A DNA stretch of 64,000 nt, from contig NZ_NXEJ01000012.1 in NCBI RefSeq assembly GCF_002915175.1, forward strand, positions 290,726 to 354,725, in the 5' to 3' direction. Origin of the DNA: Agrobacterium rosae. Lineage in GTDB: Bacteria; Pseudomonadota; Alphaproteobacteria; Rhizobiales; Rhizobiaceae. Numbering within the stretch: position 1 is the stretch's first letter; every line of letters starts with the position of its first letter. This document shows, one piece after another, positions 9,705 to 18,731 of this stretch. Below the pieces are notes generated by a model. That model was given only the letters and a program-made list of their open reading frames with translations. It made no database searches and had not been told where the DNA came from. A program made the position numbers and the translations under genes.

Positions 9705-10997
9705 ATGTTCGATATCATCATCCGCAATGCCAATCTGCCCGATGGACGCAGCGGTTTCGACATTGGGGCAAAACATGGCAAAATCGCTGCCATCGAAAAG
9801 CGGATAGACGCTCAGGCGGCTGAAGAAATCGATGCAAGCGGCCGACTGGTCTCTCCGCCCTTCTGCGACCCACACTTCCACATGGACGCCACGCTTTCGC
9901 TCGGCATGCCGCGCATGAATGTTTCCGGCACATTGCTGGAAGGTATCGCGCTGTGGGGTGAGTTGCGCCCGACCCTGACCAAGGAGGCTCTTGTCGAGCG
10001 TGCGTTGCGCTATTGCGATCTGGCCGTCAGTCAGGGCTTGCTGTTCATCCGCAGTCATGTCGATACGTCCGATCCGCGGCTTGTGACCGCAGAGGCGCTG
10101 ATCGAGGTACGCGAGCGCGTAGCACCCTATATTACATTACAGCTGGTCGCCTTCCCCCAGGATGGCTATTACCGTGCCAAAGATGGTGAGGCCTCGCTGG
10201 AACGTGCGCTGGACATGGGCATCGATATCGTCGGCGGAATACCGCATTTCGAACGCACCATGGACGATGGGCGACGCTCGCTCGAAGCGCTCTGCCGCAT
10301 CGCCGCTGAACGCGGCCTTCCGGTTGATATTCACTGCGACGAGACCGACGATCCCATGTCGCGACATATCGAGACGCTTACCAATGAGACTGTGCGCTAT
10401 GGTCTTCAGGGCCGTGTCGCTGGCTCCCATCTGACCTCAATGCATTCGATGGACAATTACTACGTTTCCAAGCTCATTCCGCTGATGGCGGAAGCCGAGA
10501 TCAATGTGATCCCCAATCCGCTGATCAACATCATGCTCCAAGGTCGCCATGATACCTACCCGAAACGCCGAGGCATGACGCGCGTGCGAGAATTGATGGC
10601 CGCCGGTCTCAACGTCTCCTTCGGTCAGGATTGCACGATGGACCCGTGGTACTCAATGGGCTCGGCAGACATGCTGGAAGTTGGACACATGGCCATTCAC
10701 GTCGCCCAGATGGGTGGCATTGAAGACAAAACGAGAATTTTCGAAGGTCTGACCGTCAACTCCGCGAAGACCATGGGGCTTGAGGGCTACGGATTGGAAG
10801 TCGGATGTCATGCCGATCTCATCATCCTGCAAGCAGCCGATGTGACGGAGGCCCTGCGGTTGAAACCAACCCGCTTGTTTGTGCTCAAAAATGGCAAGGT
10901 GATCTCCCGAAGCGCGCCGCGGATCGGAGAATTGTTTATCGACGGCCGACCATCAAGTGTCGACCCTGGTCGCGATTACGTGCCGACTAAAATATGA
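9705..10997 (+). CDS. Cytosine-deaminase-like metal-dependent amidohydrolase
   Basis: The ATG at 9705 is preferred over an in-frame start at 9675 because AAGAAAGG sits upstream and the protein then begins MFDIIIRNANLPDG, as family members do (430 aa). Metal-site motifs of the CodA/amidohydrolase superfamily are present: HFHMD (His 57/59), HCDETDD, SHLTSMHS, and FGQDCTMDPW with the catalytic Asp. Members deaminate or hydrolyse cytosine, isocytosine, creatinine, triazines and similar rings. Being last in a nucleobase-type ABC operon with an amidase, it probably performs the first cytosolic step on the imported ring. A second, divergent family member lies at 20350-21666. Confidence 0.88.
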   Translation: MFDIIIRNANLPDGRSGFDIGAKHGKIAAIEKRIDAQAAEEIDASGRLVSPPFCDPHFHMDATLSLGMPRMNVSGTLLEGIALWGELRPTLTKEALVERALRYCDLAVSQGLLFIRSHVDTSDPRLVTAEALIEVRERVAPYITLQLVAFPQDGYYRAKDGEASLERALDMGIDIVGGIPHFERTMDDGRRSLEALCRIAAERGLPVDIHCDETDDPMSRHIETLTNETVRYGLQGRVAGSHLTSMHSMDNYYVSKLIPLMAEAEINVIPNPLINIMLQGRHDTYPKRRGMTRVRELMAAGLNVSFGQDCTMDPWYSMGSADMLEVGHMAIHVAQMGGIEDKTRIFEGLTVNSAKTMGLEGYGLEVGCHADLIILQAADVTEALRLKPTRLFVLKNGKVISRSAPRIGELFIDGRPSSVDPGRDYVPTKI

Positions 10998-11146
10998 AGT
11001 GTTGAAACTTTAGGTGTATATTGGTGCTCTTGATGGCAATCGAACGCTGCACCCTTAGTTCGGCTAAGCTGCTATTCCGCGTACCATTAAACCTCCTCTG
11101 GACGCTTCTCAGGCAGCAGTGAGGGGTCCGCCAGTACACGAAATAG

Positions 11147-12408
11147 TCATACGTCCTCGGGATAGAGACGAGGGAAAAGGGTATCGAGCGCTTGGACTGG
11201 AAAGCGCAGCGACACAGGCCCCTTTTCGGTAACTGACGCAAGCAGGCTCTCATCCGTCAGCGCCTTTAGAACGCGCCGCGCCGATCGATCTGGCAGGCCA
11301 GTGATACGCGAAGCCTCTCCCCGTTCAAATTATCCGCGCACAAGGGCTTCCTGAAGTAAGGGCGCGCACTCGTCAGGCAAAGTTTCCTGACGATAGACAT
11401 AACGCTTGAGGCGTCCCCCTAGTGTTTTGAGTTCAAACAGGCTGTCCATGTATTCGAGCTGATCGAGACACACGCGCAGAAACCAACTGGTGAACAGTTC
11501 CAGTCCCTTGAGCGACAGGTTGCCCAGTCCATCGCGGTCGCCCTGACGTGGCTCGTCTGCCCAAGCCATATGCTGCTTATATTCGGCCCGTCCTTCAGGC
11601 CCCCCGGCCAGGCCTAGAGCCAAGCCGCGGGAAGCTGACCAGAGACCATGAGCTCCCACTCCGGCCGCTTGTGCCATCGCATGACTCATCAAACGGCTAA
11701 CTCGGCCGTTGCCGTCTGGAAACGGATAGATGTAGTTGAAACGGTGATGCGCGGTCGCCATCGCAAAAAGGCGGGCGCTACGGCTCCTCCCAACCGCCAT
11801 CATCGCTTCTTCAGGAGCCGGCTGGAAGGCGAACCGCTGATGAAATCGGGCACGCGATCGCTCGCAGGAGGCAAATGCCTGCCGACCTCGACGTCCTGCT
11901 CCTCCCCTCGCCGCCATTCGCCGGGCGTCATAACAAAGCTGTGGTGGTTACCAACAATCGTCAGCATCTTTACTGTTGCGCCATCATAAAAGGCGCGGTG
12001 AAGGTAGCGGATGAATTCAAGCGATGCAGGATCAGGCAACGTCCCTGCCGCCTCTCGCTCGTCGATCTCCTGCTGAACACGATAGTGGGCGACTGCTTCG
12101 ATCTTGAGGTCGCGCCGATCGTCCTCGGGCTTAATTCCCTGCAGGGCCTGCTCGATCTCACGTGGTCGGGTGTTGTGGCCTTCGATCAGATTACTATAGT
12201 AGGTGTTCATGATCCTGACGGTGCGGGCCAGTTGGGCTGCGGTTTCAGGATGGAGAGCCCGGCCAAGTCGTTCGGCCCTAGCGACAATCTCAAGCGAAAT
12301 GTCCAGCAGTTCGCCACTGGGATGCTCGATACGCGCCGGTTCGATTGGCCGATATCCAGTTTCCTTATATCGTTTATATATATGGGTTTTTTGTCGATTT
12401 ACCATCAC
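11147..12408 (-). pseudogene. Fic-family protein, broken and lacking the catalytic histidine
   Basis: Read from ATG 12408 the product shows the N-terminal part of Fic proteins, with an inhibitory-helix-like NTYYSNLIEGHNT and [13 protein letters not shown] frameshift near 11825-11840 moves the rest into another frame, which holds the Fic active-site loop. That loop reads [13 protein letters not shown], where the family has HPFxDGNGR: the AMP-transferring His codon has become TAT. A TAA at 11330-11332 then interrupts the same frame, which continues through a winged-helix-like tail (EASRITGLPDRSARRVLKAL) to the stop at 11147. Three independent lesions make this a dead gene. It probably once encoded an AMP-transferase with a DNA-binding tail. 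Confidence 0.85.
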
Positions 12409-12577
12409 ATTTGGCCCATCTTTTGGCCGATATTATCGTCAGCACTATAGCCCCGTCATCAAGACACGACCCACCCAATCACCAAAAAGAACTCCAGCAA
12501 TGACACTCGGTTAGTCTTCCCTGGCAAATCTTTGCGAACTTGTGGCCTTTCCATTGCGATGTTCATATTAGTTTACT

Positions 12578-12607
12578 CGCCTTGAACGGATACGAACCTA
12601 CAACCCG
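12578..12607. repeat. Copy of a dispersed short motif (CGCCTTGAA...GGAT.CGAACC)
   Basis: This copy reads CGCCTTGAAC then GGATACGAACC. Related copies lie at 13311, 42659, 47418 and 62228, with weaker ones at 24289 and 26654, nearly always next to toxin-antitoxin or Fic genes. The core resembles the complement of a tRNA T-loop, but no tRNA fold is present. Confidence 0.55.
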
Positions 12608-12652
12608 GTAAACATGGAGATATTAGCTGCACCCAACGAGTCGTAGATTTGT

Positions 12653-12666
12653 GCACCAAATGGTGC
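12653..12666. promoter_or_regulatory. Palindromic candidate operator of vapBC
   Basis: GCACCAAATGGTGC (5-bp arms around AAAT) lies 32 bp before the vapB start and just upstream of a TATACG-like element. VapBC complexes commonly repress their own promoter at such palindromes. The assignment is by position and symmetry. Confidence 0.45.
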
Positions 12667-12698
12667 TATACGAGCTACTCATTTACGGGAGCTAGAAT

Positions 12699-12899
12699 AT
12701 GCGATCGACCATAAATCTTGACGACAATCTTATGGAACGGGCCAAGTCCCTCACGGGCACCAAGGAAACAGCAGCTCTCGTCCGACAAGCGCTCGAGACG
12801 CTTGTGCGTGTGGAATCCGGCAAACGCTTGATCGCGCTTGGCGGCTCTATGCCTGAGGCTGAGGCATCGCCTCGCCGACGGAGCGACGTGGCCAAGTGA
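12699..12899 (+). CDS. vapB: VapB-type antitoxin
   Basis: This 66-aa protein begins MRSTINLDDNLMERAKSLTG, the ribbon-helix-helix N-terminus of the VapB antitoxin family (short DNA-binding proteins whose tail blocks the partner toxin). The C-terminal half is charged and lacks a fold signature, as expected of a toxin-wrapping tail. It overlaps the toxin gene by 4 bp (GTGA), the usual coupled order of antitoxin then toxin. A palindrome 32 bp upstream is a plausible autoregulatory site. Confidence 0.85.
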   Translation: MRSTINLDDNLMERAKSLTGTKETAALVRQALETLVRVESGKRLIALGGSMPEAEASPRRRSDVAK

Positions 12900-13279
12900 T
12901 CCTGGTAGACACCTCGATCTGGATAGATCATTTTCGATACGACGACGCAGAACTAAAAAAAATCATCAATGATGACCAGTTGCTTTGCCACCCGTTCGTT
13001 GTCGGCGAACTGGCGCTCGGTGGCCTAAGAGAACGAGGCGCAGTTCTAGCTTTCCTAGCAGCTCAACGCGAAGCAATGATCGCGACCCACGCAGAGGTAA
13101 TGATGATGATTGATCGCCATTCGATATTCAGCATGGGGATTGGTTACACAGATGCCCACTTACTGACTTCAACGTTGCTCGACCGGCGATCAAGCTTGTG
13201 GACAAGAGATAAGCGCCTAGCGGCCGCAGCGCAAAAAGTTGGTGCGGCACTTTATCCGCATGCGCACGCCTCTCATTAA
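12896..13279 (+). CDS. vapC: VapC-type PIN-domain ribonuclease toxin
   Basis: This 127-aa PIN-domain protein has all four acidic residues expected of the metal site: Asp5 in VDTSIWID, Glu38 in VVGELAL, Asp86 in YTDAHLL and Asp105 in WTRDKRL. VapC toxins cleave tRNA or rRNA when the antitoxin is lost, which stabilises plasmids and islands. It starts with GTG inside the antitoxin stop. Nothing suggests inactivation, so this is the clearest intact toxin-antitoxin pair in the window. Confidence 0.9.
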   Translation: MILVDTSIWIDHFRYDDAELKKIINDDQLLCHPFVVGELALGGLRERGAVLAFLAAQREAMIATHAEVMMMIDRHSIFSMGIGYTDAHLLTSTLLDRRSSLWTRDKRLAAAAQKVGAALYPHAHASH

Positions 13280-13310
13280 CAATAACGCAAGGACCGCTCA
13301 GCAATATTGA

Positions 13311-13338
13311 CGCCTTGAATGGATTCGACCCATCGGCT
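13311..13338. repeat. Copy of the dispersed short motif downstream of vapC
   Basis: Reads CGCCTTGAAT then GGATTCGACCC, some 30 bp after the vapC stop. Together with the copy at 12578 it brackets the vapBC module. Confidence 0.5.
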
Positions 13339-13389
13339 CCTCATTTAAATCAACGCTTGATCACTGAATTGTTCAGATCCTAAAGAAGT

Positions 13390-13494
<105 letters not shown>

Positions 13495-13652
13495 TCAAAG
13501 AACTTCAAAGCCTACTTGCCGACAACAGGACGTGGGACGGCGGTATCTGCGAGTTCCTCATCGACACACAGTGCGATCCTGAACTAATCGACCGCATCAT
13601 GGCCGATAAGATGAAGCGCGGCCTTTAGATTCTATCTCGCGACACCCGAAAA

Positions 13653-13907
13653 ATGCTTTCGCCGGACGCTCACGTTGAAATCCCAGCTGCCACCAAAAGG
13701 CGCCTGGGACTCGATGACGAGTGCTCGTGGATTGTTCTGACAGAAAGTAACCGTTTTGTATGGCCCGGACCCGACGTCAGGCCGATGGACGGTGAAACCG
13801 GCTATTACGGCGCGTTCCCACCAGCCCTGTTTGACGAAGTTAAAGCCAAGGAACTCCATTATATTATTAATTACAATTTGATCTCATCGCTTTGTATCGC
13901 ACTGTAA
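13653..13907 (+). pseudogene. C-terminal piece of a PemK-like hypothetical protein
   Basis: The frame reads HVEIPAATKRRLGLDDECSW then IVLTESNRFVWPGPDVRP. This matches the C-terminal half of a group of short rhizobial proteins annotated as PemK-like (plasmid maintenance toxin-related). The upstream half is absent: the frame is open before the ATG, but no matching N-terminus is seen. The last dozen residues (IINYNLISSLCIAL) look unrelated, so the 3' end may also be replaced. Probably non-functional. Confidence 0.5.
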
Positions 13908-13956
13908 AGAATACCTGTACGGCCGCTTTGTACAAAAGGGCGTTTTGTGTGAAGCT

Positions 13957-13970
13957 GGTTATTAATAACC
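13957..13970. repeat. Perfect 14-bp palindrome
   Basis: GGTTATTAATAACC is its own reverse complement and is flanked by GAAGC and GCTTC, so a larger imperfect hairpin is possible. No gene start is adjacent, and the function is unknown. Confidence 0.5.
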
Positions 13971-14338
13971 GCCCGCTTCTTGGCGAAAGGCGACACCAGT
14001 TCGCTTCGTATAACACGGGGATGTACTTAGTGCGAAGTTGCCGTCGTCGGTCATAATAAGTCCAACTCAATCGGCCCTATGTCTCAACCATAGAAGTGAT
14101 ACACGATTACCGAAAGGAGAACGCGGCATGGTATAGCTAGCGCTCTTACGAGCTCCGACAAGACGATTGGGCGAGCAGTATAGTCGTTGCTCGGTACCGG
14201 ATTTTTGTCCCAGCCACTTACCATTTTTCTCTCTCCAATTACGAAACGAAACCATGTTAACGGTTAAGTTGAGAAAATGACAAGATCGACTTTTCGAACC
14301 ACCGGTCTATTCTCATTCATCTAGTCCTGACATAGGTG

Positions 14339-15232
14339 TTACCTCACTACATACAATTTCCACGGATGCTCTTCTTTGAAGCCAAGTACGTCGCGGGCCT
14401 TGCGATTCGAGAGCGGTGCTTCGTCCTTTCCCATTTCCCGTAGGATCGGCGTATCAGGGCAGTATTTGGTGAGAAACTCAGCGGTCGAAAGATCGGCAGT
14501 AATTGTGTCATTGACCGCGTTGAAAATCTGAAATCCTAATCCATCTTTTTCGATGCATAGGTGAACGAGATTGCCGAGATCTCGCGCGTCCACGTAGCTC
14601 CAGGCATTGCGTTTTCTGGACATAGGATCGTCAAGAAAAGCTGGAAACTTAGAATATTCATGTGGTTCTATGACGTTGGCGATGCGCAGCGCGTAGATGT
14701 CTGCCCCGTAGCGCATGGCAAACGCACGCGCCGTCTTTTCATTCAAAAGCTTCGACAGGCCATAGCTGTCCATTGGGTCGGAATCGTAATTCTCATCCAG
14801 TGGGAATGCATGGAAATCCTTGTCTCCTTCTGCAAAACAGACACCGTAGGTCGTCTCGCTCGAGGCAATAATGACCTTGCGAACGCCCAGCTTCATAGCT
14901 GCTTCGATGACATTGTATGTGCCGACCACATTAGCTTCGAAGGTCTTGTTGTCAGGCTCGATCAACACGCGGGGAATGGCTGCAAAATGGACGACGGCAT
15001 CAGGCGCAGATGGAGGAACGCCCTCTTCGAAACCGTCAAAGCCAAAATGTGTTGTCAGTGCATTGAAAACCTGACCGCTGTCGGTGATATCTGCGATCAG
15101 CGTGTTTACCCCTTGCAGATCCAAGGGCTTTAGGTCGACGTTCAAAACGGAATAGCCCTTTTCCAGCAACTTTGGAACGGCATGGCGCCCAGCCTTGCCT
15201 GTGCCACCTGTAAAGACGATACGCTTGGTCAT
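14339..15232 (-). CDS. NAD-dependent epimerase/dehydratase (extended SDR)
   Basis: The start MTKRIVFTGGTGKAG at ATG 15232 is favoured: the nucleotide-binding GGTGKAG is at residues 9-15 as expected, and a GGGGGCC tract precedes it, whereas the longer frame to 15298 adds an untypical leader. The protein is 297 aa. Asp in NVDLKPL points to NAD(H) preference, and the catalytic YGLSK (Tyr-x3-Lys) lies near residue 165. Members act on sugars or sugar nucleotides (UDP-glucose epimerase, uronate dehydrogenase types). It stands alone, 436 bp from a divergently transcribed creatininase gene. The substrate is unknown. Confidence 0.85.
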   Translation of the reverse strand: MTKRIVFTGGTGKAGRHAVPKLLEKGYSVLNVDLKPLDLQGVNTLIADITDSGQVFNALTTHFGFDGFEEGVPPSAPDAVVHFAAIPRVLIEPDNKTFEANVVGTYNVIEAAMKLGVRKVIIASSETTYGVCFAEGDKDFHAFPLDENYDSDPMDSYGLSKLLNEKTARAFAMRYGADIYALRIANVIEPHEYSKFPAFLDDPMSRKRNAWSYVDARDLGNLVHLCIEKDGLGFQIFNAVNDTITADLSTAEFLTKYCPDTPILREMGKDEAPLSNRKARDVLGFKEEHPWKLYVVR

Positions 15233-15668
15233 ATCTGGCCCCCTTGTAGAGCTAACTCGCTTCAAAACGGTCGATCGGCAGCCAACTGAGCACGACAATT
15301 ATGTGCATCGCTGGTTTGGCACTAGCATACGATAATAATTCGGGCCAGCTTACAAGTAAGATATGTTTTGAGGGGTTTTCAGCAGTTAAATTTGTTGAAA
15401 GCACTCTGATGATAGGAGGGCGCTCTTGAGCCAATTCGATCCGGCGGCATCAATTAGGCGCTGGTGGATCTGGCAGGGAGCGATGGGGAACCATCGCCCT
15501 ACCGGGGCCATTTATGTCACGCTTGTCTAAACCTGAAACATCTAAATTTCCGATAGGTCAGAGTATCTGCGCACACAAAAAGGCATCAGGGCAGACTGAA
15601 ATCAATGCTTTCCGATCCTCCGTTCATCTCTTACGCCTGTCTCGGAAAAAACGAAAGCAGGGACGACA
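15233..15668. other. Divergent intergenic region between epimerase and creatininase genes
   Basis: No gene is supported in these 436 bp. It must hold the promoters of both flanking genes. One strong hairpin lies at 15476-15499 (annotated separately). No known riboswitch signature (TPP, FMN, ykkC) could be recognised. Confidence 0.5.
15476..15499 (+). other. Stem-loop with GGAA tetraloop upstream of the creatininase gene
   Basis: GCGATGG pairs perfectly with CCATCGC around a GGAA tetraloop, and GG/CC extends the stem across a bulged A. There is no T-run, so it is not a classical terminator. It lies about 170 bp upstream of the creatininase start and could be a leader structure or an end of an older element. 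Confidence 0.4.
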
Positions 15669-16466
15669 ATGGGAAAGCCGTTTTACTGGAATGAATTGAA
15701 CACCCTCGATTTTGCGGGCTTGTCCGTGGAGCGAACCATTGCCGTCTTGCCGATCGCTTCGACCGAACAGCACGGCCCTCACCTCCCCGTGGCGACAGAT
15801 GTCGCTATTGCAAACGGAATGCTGGCGGAACTCAGGGCTCAGCGACCGGATGATCTCGACTTCCTCGTCCTGCCGACACAGGAAATCGGCAAAGCCAATG
15901 AGCATATATATGGTCCCGGCACACTATCACTCGGCCCCGAAATACTCATCCCGGCCTGGACGGCGATTGGCGCCAAGGTGGCAGAGGCGGGCGTTCGCAA
16001 AATGGTGATTGTCAACTCCCACGGCGGCAATGTCGATATCATGAGCATTGTTGCGCGTGAGTTGCGCGTCAGACATCAGATGGCGGTTGTCAGCACGCAG
16101 TGGGGCCGGTTCGGCAACCCAGACGGCATGATCTCCGAGCATGAACAGAAATTCGGGATTCACGGCGGGGATGTCGAGACGTCGCTGATGCTGCATTTGC
16201 GTCCTGACCTCGTGCGGATGGAGCACGCCCAGAATTTCACGTCCAAGGCCGAGTGGATGAAAGAAAAGTCGCGGTTCTTGCAGCCCCTTCCACCGCACTC
16301 CTTGGCCTGGATTGCTCATGACCTCAATCCCCACGGCGTCGTCGGAAATGCGGCGGCCGCCACGGCAACCAAGGGCGAAGCCATCTGCCGTCATCAGGTC
16401 GCTGGCTTCATCGACCTGTTGCGCGACCTGTCAGACTATTCACTGGACAATCTCTATGTGAAGTGA
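15669..16466 (+). CDS. Creatininase-family amidohydrolase
   Basis: This 265-aa protein has the metal-binding motifs of the creatininase (creatinine amidohydrolase/MftE/ArfB) family: STEQHGPHLPVATD near residue 35, NSHGGN near 118 and HGGDVETS near 165. These enzymes open cyclic amides or remove formyl or other groups from amino-pyrimidine and peptide substrates. The gene converges with and overlaps the LysR gene by 13 bp. On the far side of that regulator is an ABC operon with a cytosine-deaminase-like enzyme, so it probably serves the same catabolic pathway. Creatinine is one candidate substrate, not proven. Confidence 0.88.
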   Translation: MGKPFYWNELNTLDFAGLSVERTIAVLPIASTEQHGPHLPVATDVAIANGMLAELRAQRPDDLDFLVLPTQEIGKANEHIYGPGTLSLGPEILIPAWTAIGAKVAEAGVRKMVIVNSHGGNVDIMSIVARELRVRHQMAVVSTQWGRFGNPDGMISEHEQKFGIHGGDVETSLMLHLRPDLVRMEHAQNFTSKAEWMKEKSRFLQPLPPHSLAWIAHDLNPHGVVGNAAAATATKGEAICRHQVAGFIDLLRDLSDYSLDNLYVK

Positions 16467-17425
16467 GCGCCTTCGCTTCTGTCCGGTTGACGTTGCGGCG
16501 GTATATGCCCCTTGGCTTCCAGCTCCGCCACAAGTTCTGCCAGTCGAGACAGCAGGAATTCTACGAAGAGACTGGTCACCGTATCGAGCGAAGAGCGGGA
16601 CCGCGCGAAGAGCTTCATCGGTTGATGCCGAGGATGTGGGCCAGCCAACGGTCGAAAGACGAGTTCCCCTCGACGGCATTCCGACAGAACATCGAGGGGG
16701 TTGAGCAGCGTCAGCCCCGTACCCAGCTTGACCAGTTGCTTGAGCATGTCGGACGCATTGCTCTCCACAACCGGTTGGACGGCAACGGAGAGTGGCGCGA
16801 AAGCCAGATTGATGACGTTGCGAAGACTGGTGCCTGACTGTGCGAGGACCAAAGGTTCTTGTGCGATATCGGCAAGGTCGATTGGCCCCTCGCCTGCCAA
16901 ACGGTGTCCTGGCGGCAGGACGGCACCAATTGGTATGTCAAAATTTGCAAGTGTGCGAATACCGGGCGTTGCCGGGATATTGAAGCCAAGGCCGATATCC
17001 ACTTCGCCGGCCAGAACGGGTGAAATCGTGGTCGACGGGCCATCATTGCGCAGATGGACATGAACTCTTGAATGCTGGGCGATGAAACTGGCGACAATGT
17101 CTGGCAGCGGTCCCGCGGCGAGACCGACGGTCGCGACCATCGAAACCTTGCCCGCCTGAGGCGTTTTCAATCCGCGAATGCGACCTTCCATCCGCTCATA
17201 GGTCTTGAGAACTTCGCGGATGTGTTCGATGCACAATTCTCCTGCTGCCGTCAGCCTCAGCCCTCGCGGCATACGCTCGAAGATCGGCGCACCCAACTCT
17301 TCCTCCAAGGCCAGTATCTGGCGGTTGATCGCTGATGATGCGACGTTCAGCCTGGCAGCAGCCTTGCGGATCGAACCACATCTGGCAATCTCATCGATGT
17401 AGCGAAGTTTTCGTGAGTGCAGCAC
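16454..17425 (-). CDS. LysR-family transcriptional regulator
   Basis: This 323-aa protein has an N-terminal winged HTH (RKLRYIDEIARCGSIRKAAA ... ASSAINRQILALEEELGAP) followed by the periplasmic-binding-like effector domain from about residue 90. It is transcribed divergently from the ABC operon at 17604. An ATCAA-N12-TTGAT type dyad lies between the two genes (17499-17524), the expected LysR binding site. It most likely senses the pathway substrate and controls the operon and itself. Its 3' end overlaps the creatininase gene tail-to-tail, which is unusual but read clearly on both strands. Confidence 0.92.
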   Translation of the reverse strand: MLHSRKLRYIDEIARCGSIRKAAARLNVASSAINRQILALEEELGAPIFERMPRGLRLTAAGELCIEHIREVLKTYERMEGRIRGLKTPQAGKVSMVATVGLAAGPLPDIVASFIAQHSRVHVHLRNDGPSTTISPVLAGEVDIGLGFNIPATPGIRTLANFDIPIGAVLPPGHRLAGEGPIDLADIAQEPLVLAQSGTSLRNVINLAFAPLSVAVQPVVESNASDMLKQLVKLGTGLTLLNPLDVLSECRRGELVFRPLAGPHPRHQPMKLFARSRSSLDTVTSLFVEFLLSRLAELVAELEAKGHIPPQRQPDRSEGAHFT

Positions 17426-17498
17426 GGAAGAACCCTTTGCTCAAATTTAAGGAAGGCTGCCATTTTCAGCAGTCGGTTTCGCAAGCGATGCCGTAAAG

Positions 17499-17524
17499 GC
17501 ATCAATGCGCACGAATTTTGATGC
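17499..17524. promoter_or_regulatory. Candidate LysR operator
   Basis: GCATCAA and TTGATGC form a perfect 7-bp dyad separated by 12 bp (a T-N11-A-type box), 74 bp upstream of the LysR start and 80 bp upstream of the binding-protein gene. Position and symmetry fit autoregulation plus activation of the divergent operon. Confidence 0.6.
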
Positions 17525-17603
17525 TTTTCAAAGATCAATGCAACAGCTCAAATGAAAGGGAACAGGCACGCCTACGATGCCGGTAAAAGGGGAACAGATC
17601 GAA

Positions 17604-18620
17604 ATGTTCAGATATTCCGAGACGAAGAACTGCCTTGCCGCATTGGGTTTGTGTGCCGCTACCTTATCCGCTCCGCAAGCATGGGCGCTTGATGAAGTCA
17701 GCTACGGAACCAACTGGCTGGCGCAGGCTGAACATGGCGGCTTCTACCAGGCGATTGCGGATGGCACATACGAGCGACACGGTCTGAAAGTAACAATCGT
17801 TCAAGGCGGCCCCAACGCTGCCAACCGTTCCTTGTTGTTTGCCGGAAAAGTCGATTTCTATATGAGCGGCCAATTGGGCGACATGGATGCCCGCAAAGAG
17901 GGGATTCCGGTGGTCGGCGTTGCCTCGCTGTTCCAGAAAGACCCGCAGGTCCTGATGGCGCACCCCGATGCTGGCATCGAGACGTTCGGCGATATGAGCA
18001 AGCTGACGACCGTGTTCATGGGCAAGGAAGGTTTTACCACCTACTTCGAATGGATGAAAAAGAATTTCCCCGGCTTCAGGGAAGAGCAATACAAGCCCTA
18101 CACGTTCAACCCGGCACCGTTCATCGCCGACAAGCAATCCGCACAGCAGGGCTACCTGACATCGGAGCCTTACGAGATCGAAAAGCAGACAGGCTGGAAG
18201 CCGAAGATCTTCCTGCTGGCTGATGCCGGATACGCCCCCTATTCGACCATGATAACCGCCATGCAGAAGACCGTGGACGAAAAGCCTGAAATGGTTCAGC
18301 GCTTCGTCGATGCCACGCTGGAGGGTTGGTACTCGTACCTCTACGGCGACAACAAAGCCGCCAACGATCTCATCAAGAAAGACAACCCGGAGATGACGGA
18401 TGGCCAGATCGCCTTTTCCATCGCGAAGATGAAGGAATACGGCATTCTTGAATCTGGTGAAGCAGCGACAAAGGGCATCGGCTGCATGACCGACGAGAGA
18501 TACAAGACGTTCTTCGACAATATGGTGGCAATTGGTGTTGAACCAGCCGACCTGGACTACAAGCAGGCTTATACGACAAAGTTCGTTTGCAAAGGCGTGG
18601 GCATGGCCCTCAAAAAATAA
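17604..18620 (+). CDS. ABC transporter substrate-binding protein, NMT1/THI5-like (SsuA-related)
   Basis: ATG 17604 is preferred over 17577 because AAGGGGA sits 10 bp upstream and the product then starts with a good Sec signal (to about AQAWA). The mature part begins EVSYGTNWLAQAEHGGFYQA and has GGPNAANRSLLFAGKVDF, the ligand-cleft pattern of NMT1/THI5-like proteins that bind pyrimidine, taurine-like or aromatic compounds. It is 338 aa and periplasmic. It is the first gene of the operon facing the LysR regulator. Cysteines occur only near the C-terminus. Confidence 0.88.
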   Translation: MFRYSETKNCLAALGLCAATLSAPQAWALDEVSYGTNWLAQAEHGGFYQAIADGTYERHGLKVTIVQGGPNAANRSLLFAGKVDFYMSGQLGDMDARKEGIPVVGVASLFQKDPQVLMAHPDAGIETFGDMSKLTTVFMGKEGFTTYFEWMKKNFPGFREEQYKPYTFNPAPFIADKQSAQQGYLTSEPYEIEKQTGWKPKIFLLADAGYAPYSTMITAMQKTVDEKPEMVQRFVDATLEGWYSYLYGDNKAANDLIKKDNPEMTDGQIAFSIAKMKEYGILESGEAATKGIGCMTDERYKTFFDNMVAIGVEPADLDYKQAYTTKFVCKGVGMALKK

Positions 18621-18628
18621 GAGAGCGC

Positions 18629-18677
18629 GATGGGATCGTACACCTCACTCCGATGGGTGAGCCGTGGCCATCCCATC
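18629..18677 (+). other. Nested hairpin between binding-protein and ATPase genes
   Basis: GATGGGAT (18629-18636) pairs with ATCCCATC (18670-18677), and inside it CTCAC pairs with GTGAG. No T-run follows. Such structures after binding-protein genes usually protect that part of the mRNA and so raise its level over the membrane subunits. Confidence 0.6.
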
Positions 18678-18731
18678 ACCCGGCCTTCTCACTGAAACTC
18701 CCGACGCCACGACGTTTGCCAAGGCCATGCT

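Noticed and set aside
11050..11070. Terminator after the BMP operon
   Set aside because: Only a 5-bp stem (CTTAG/CTAAG) without a T-run.
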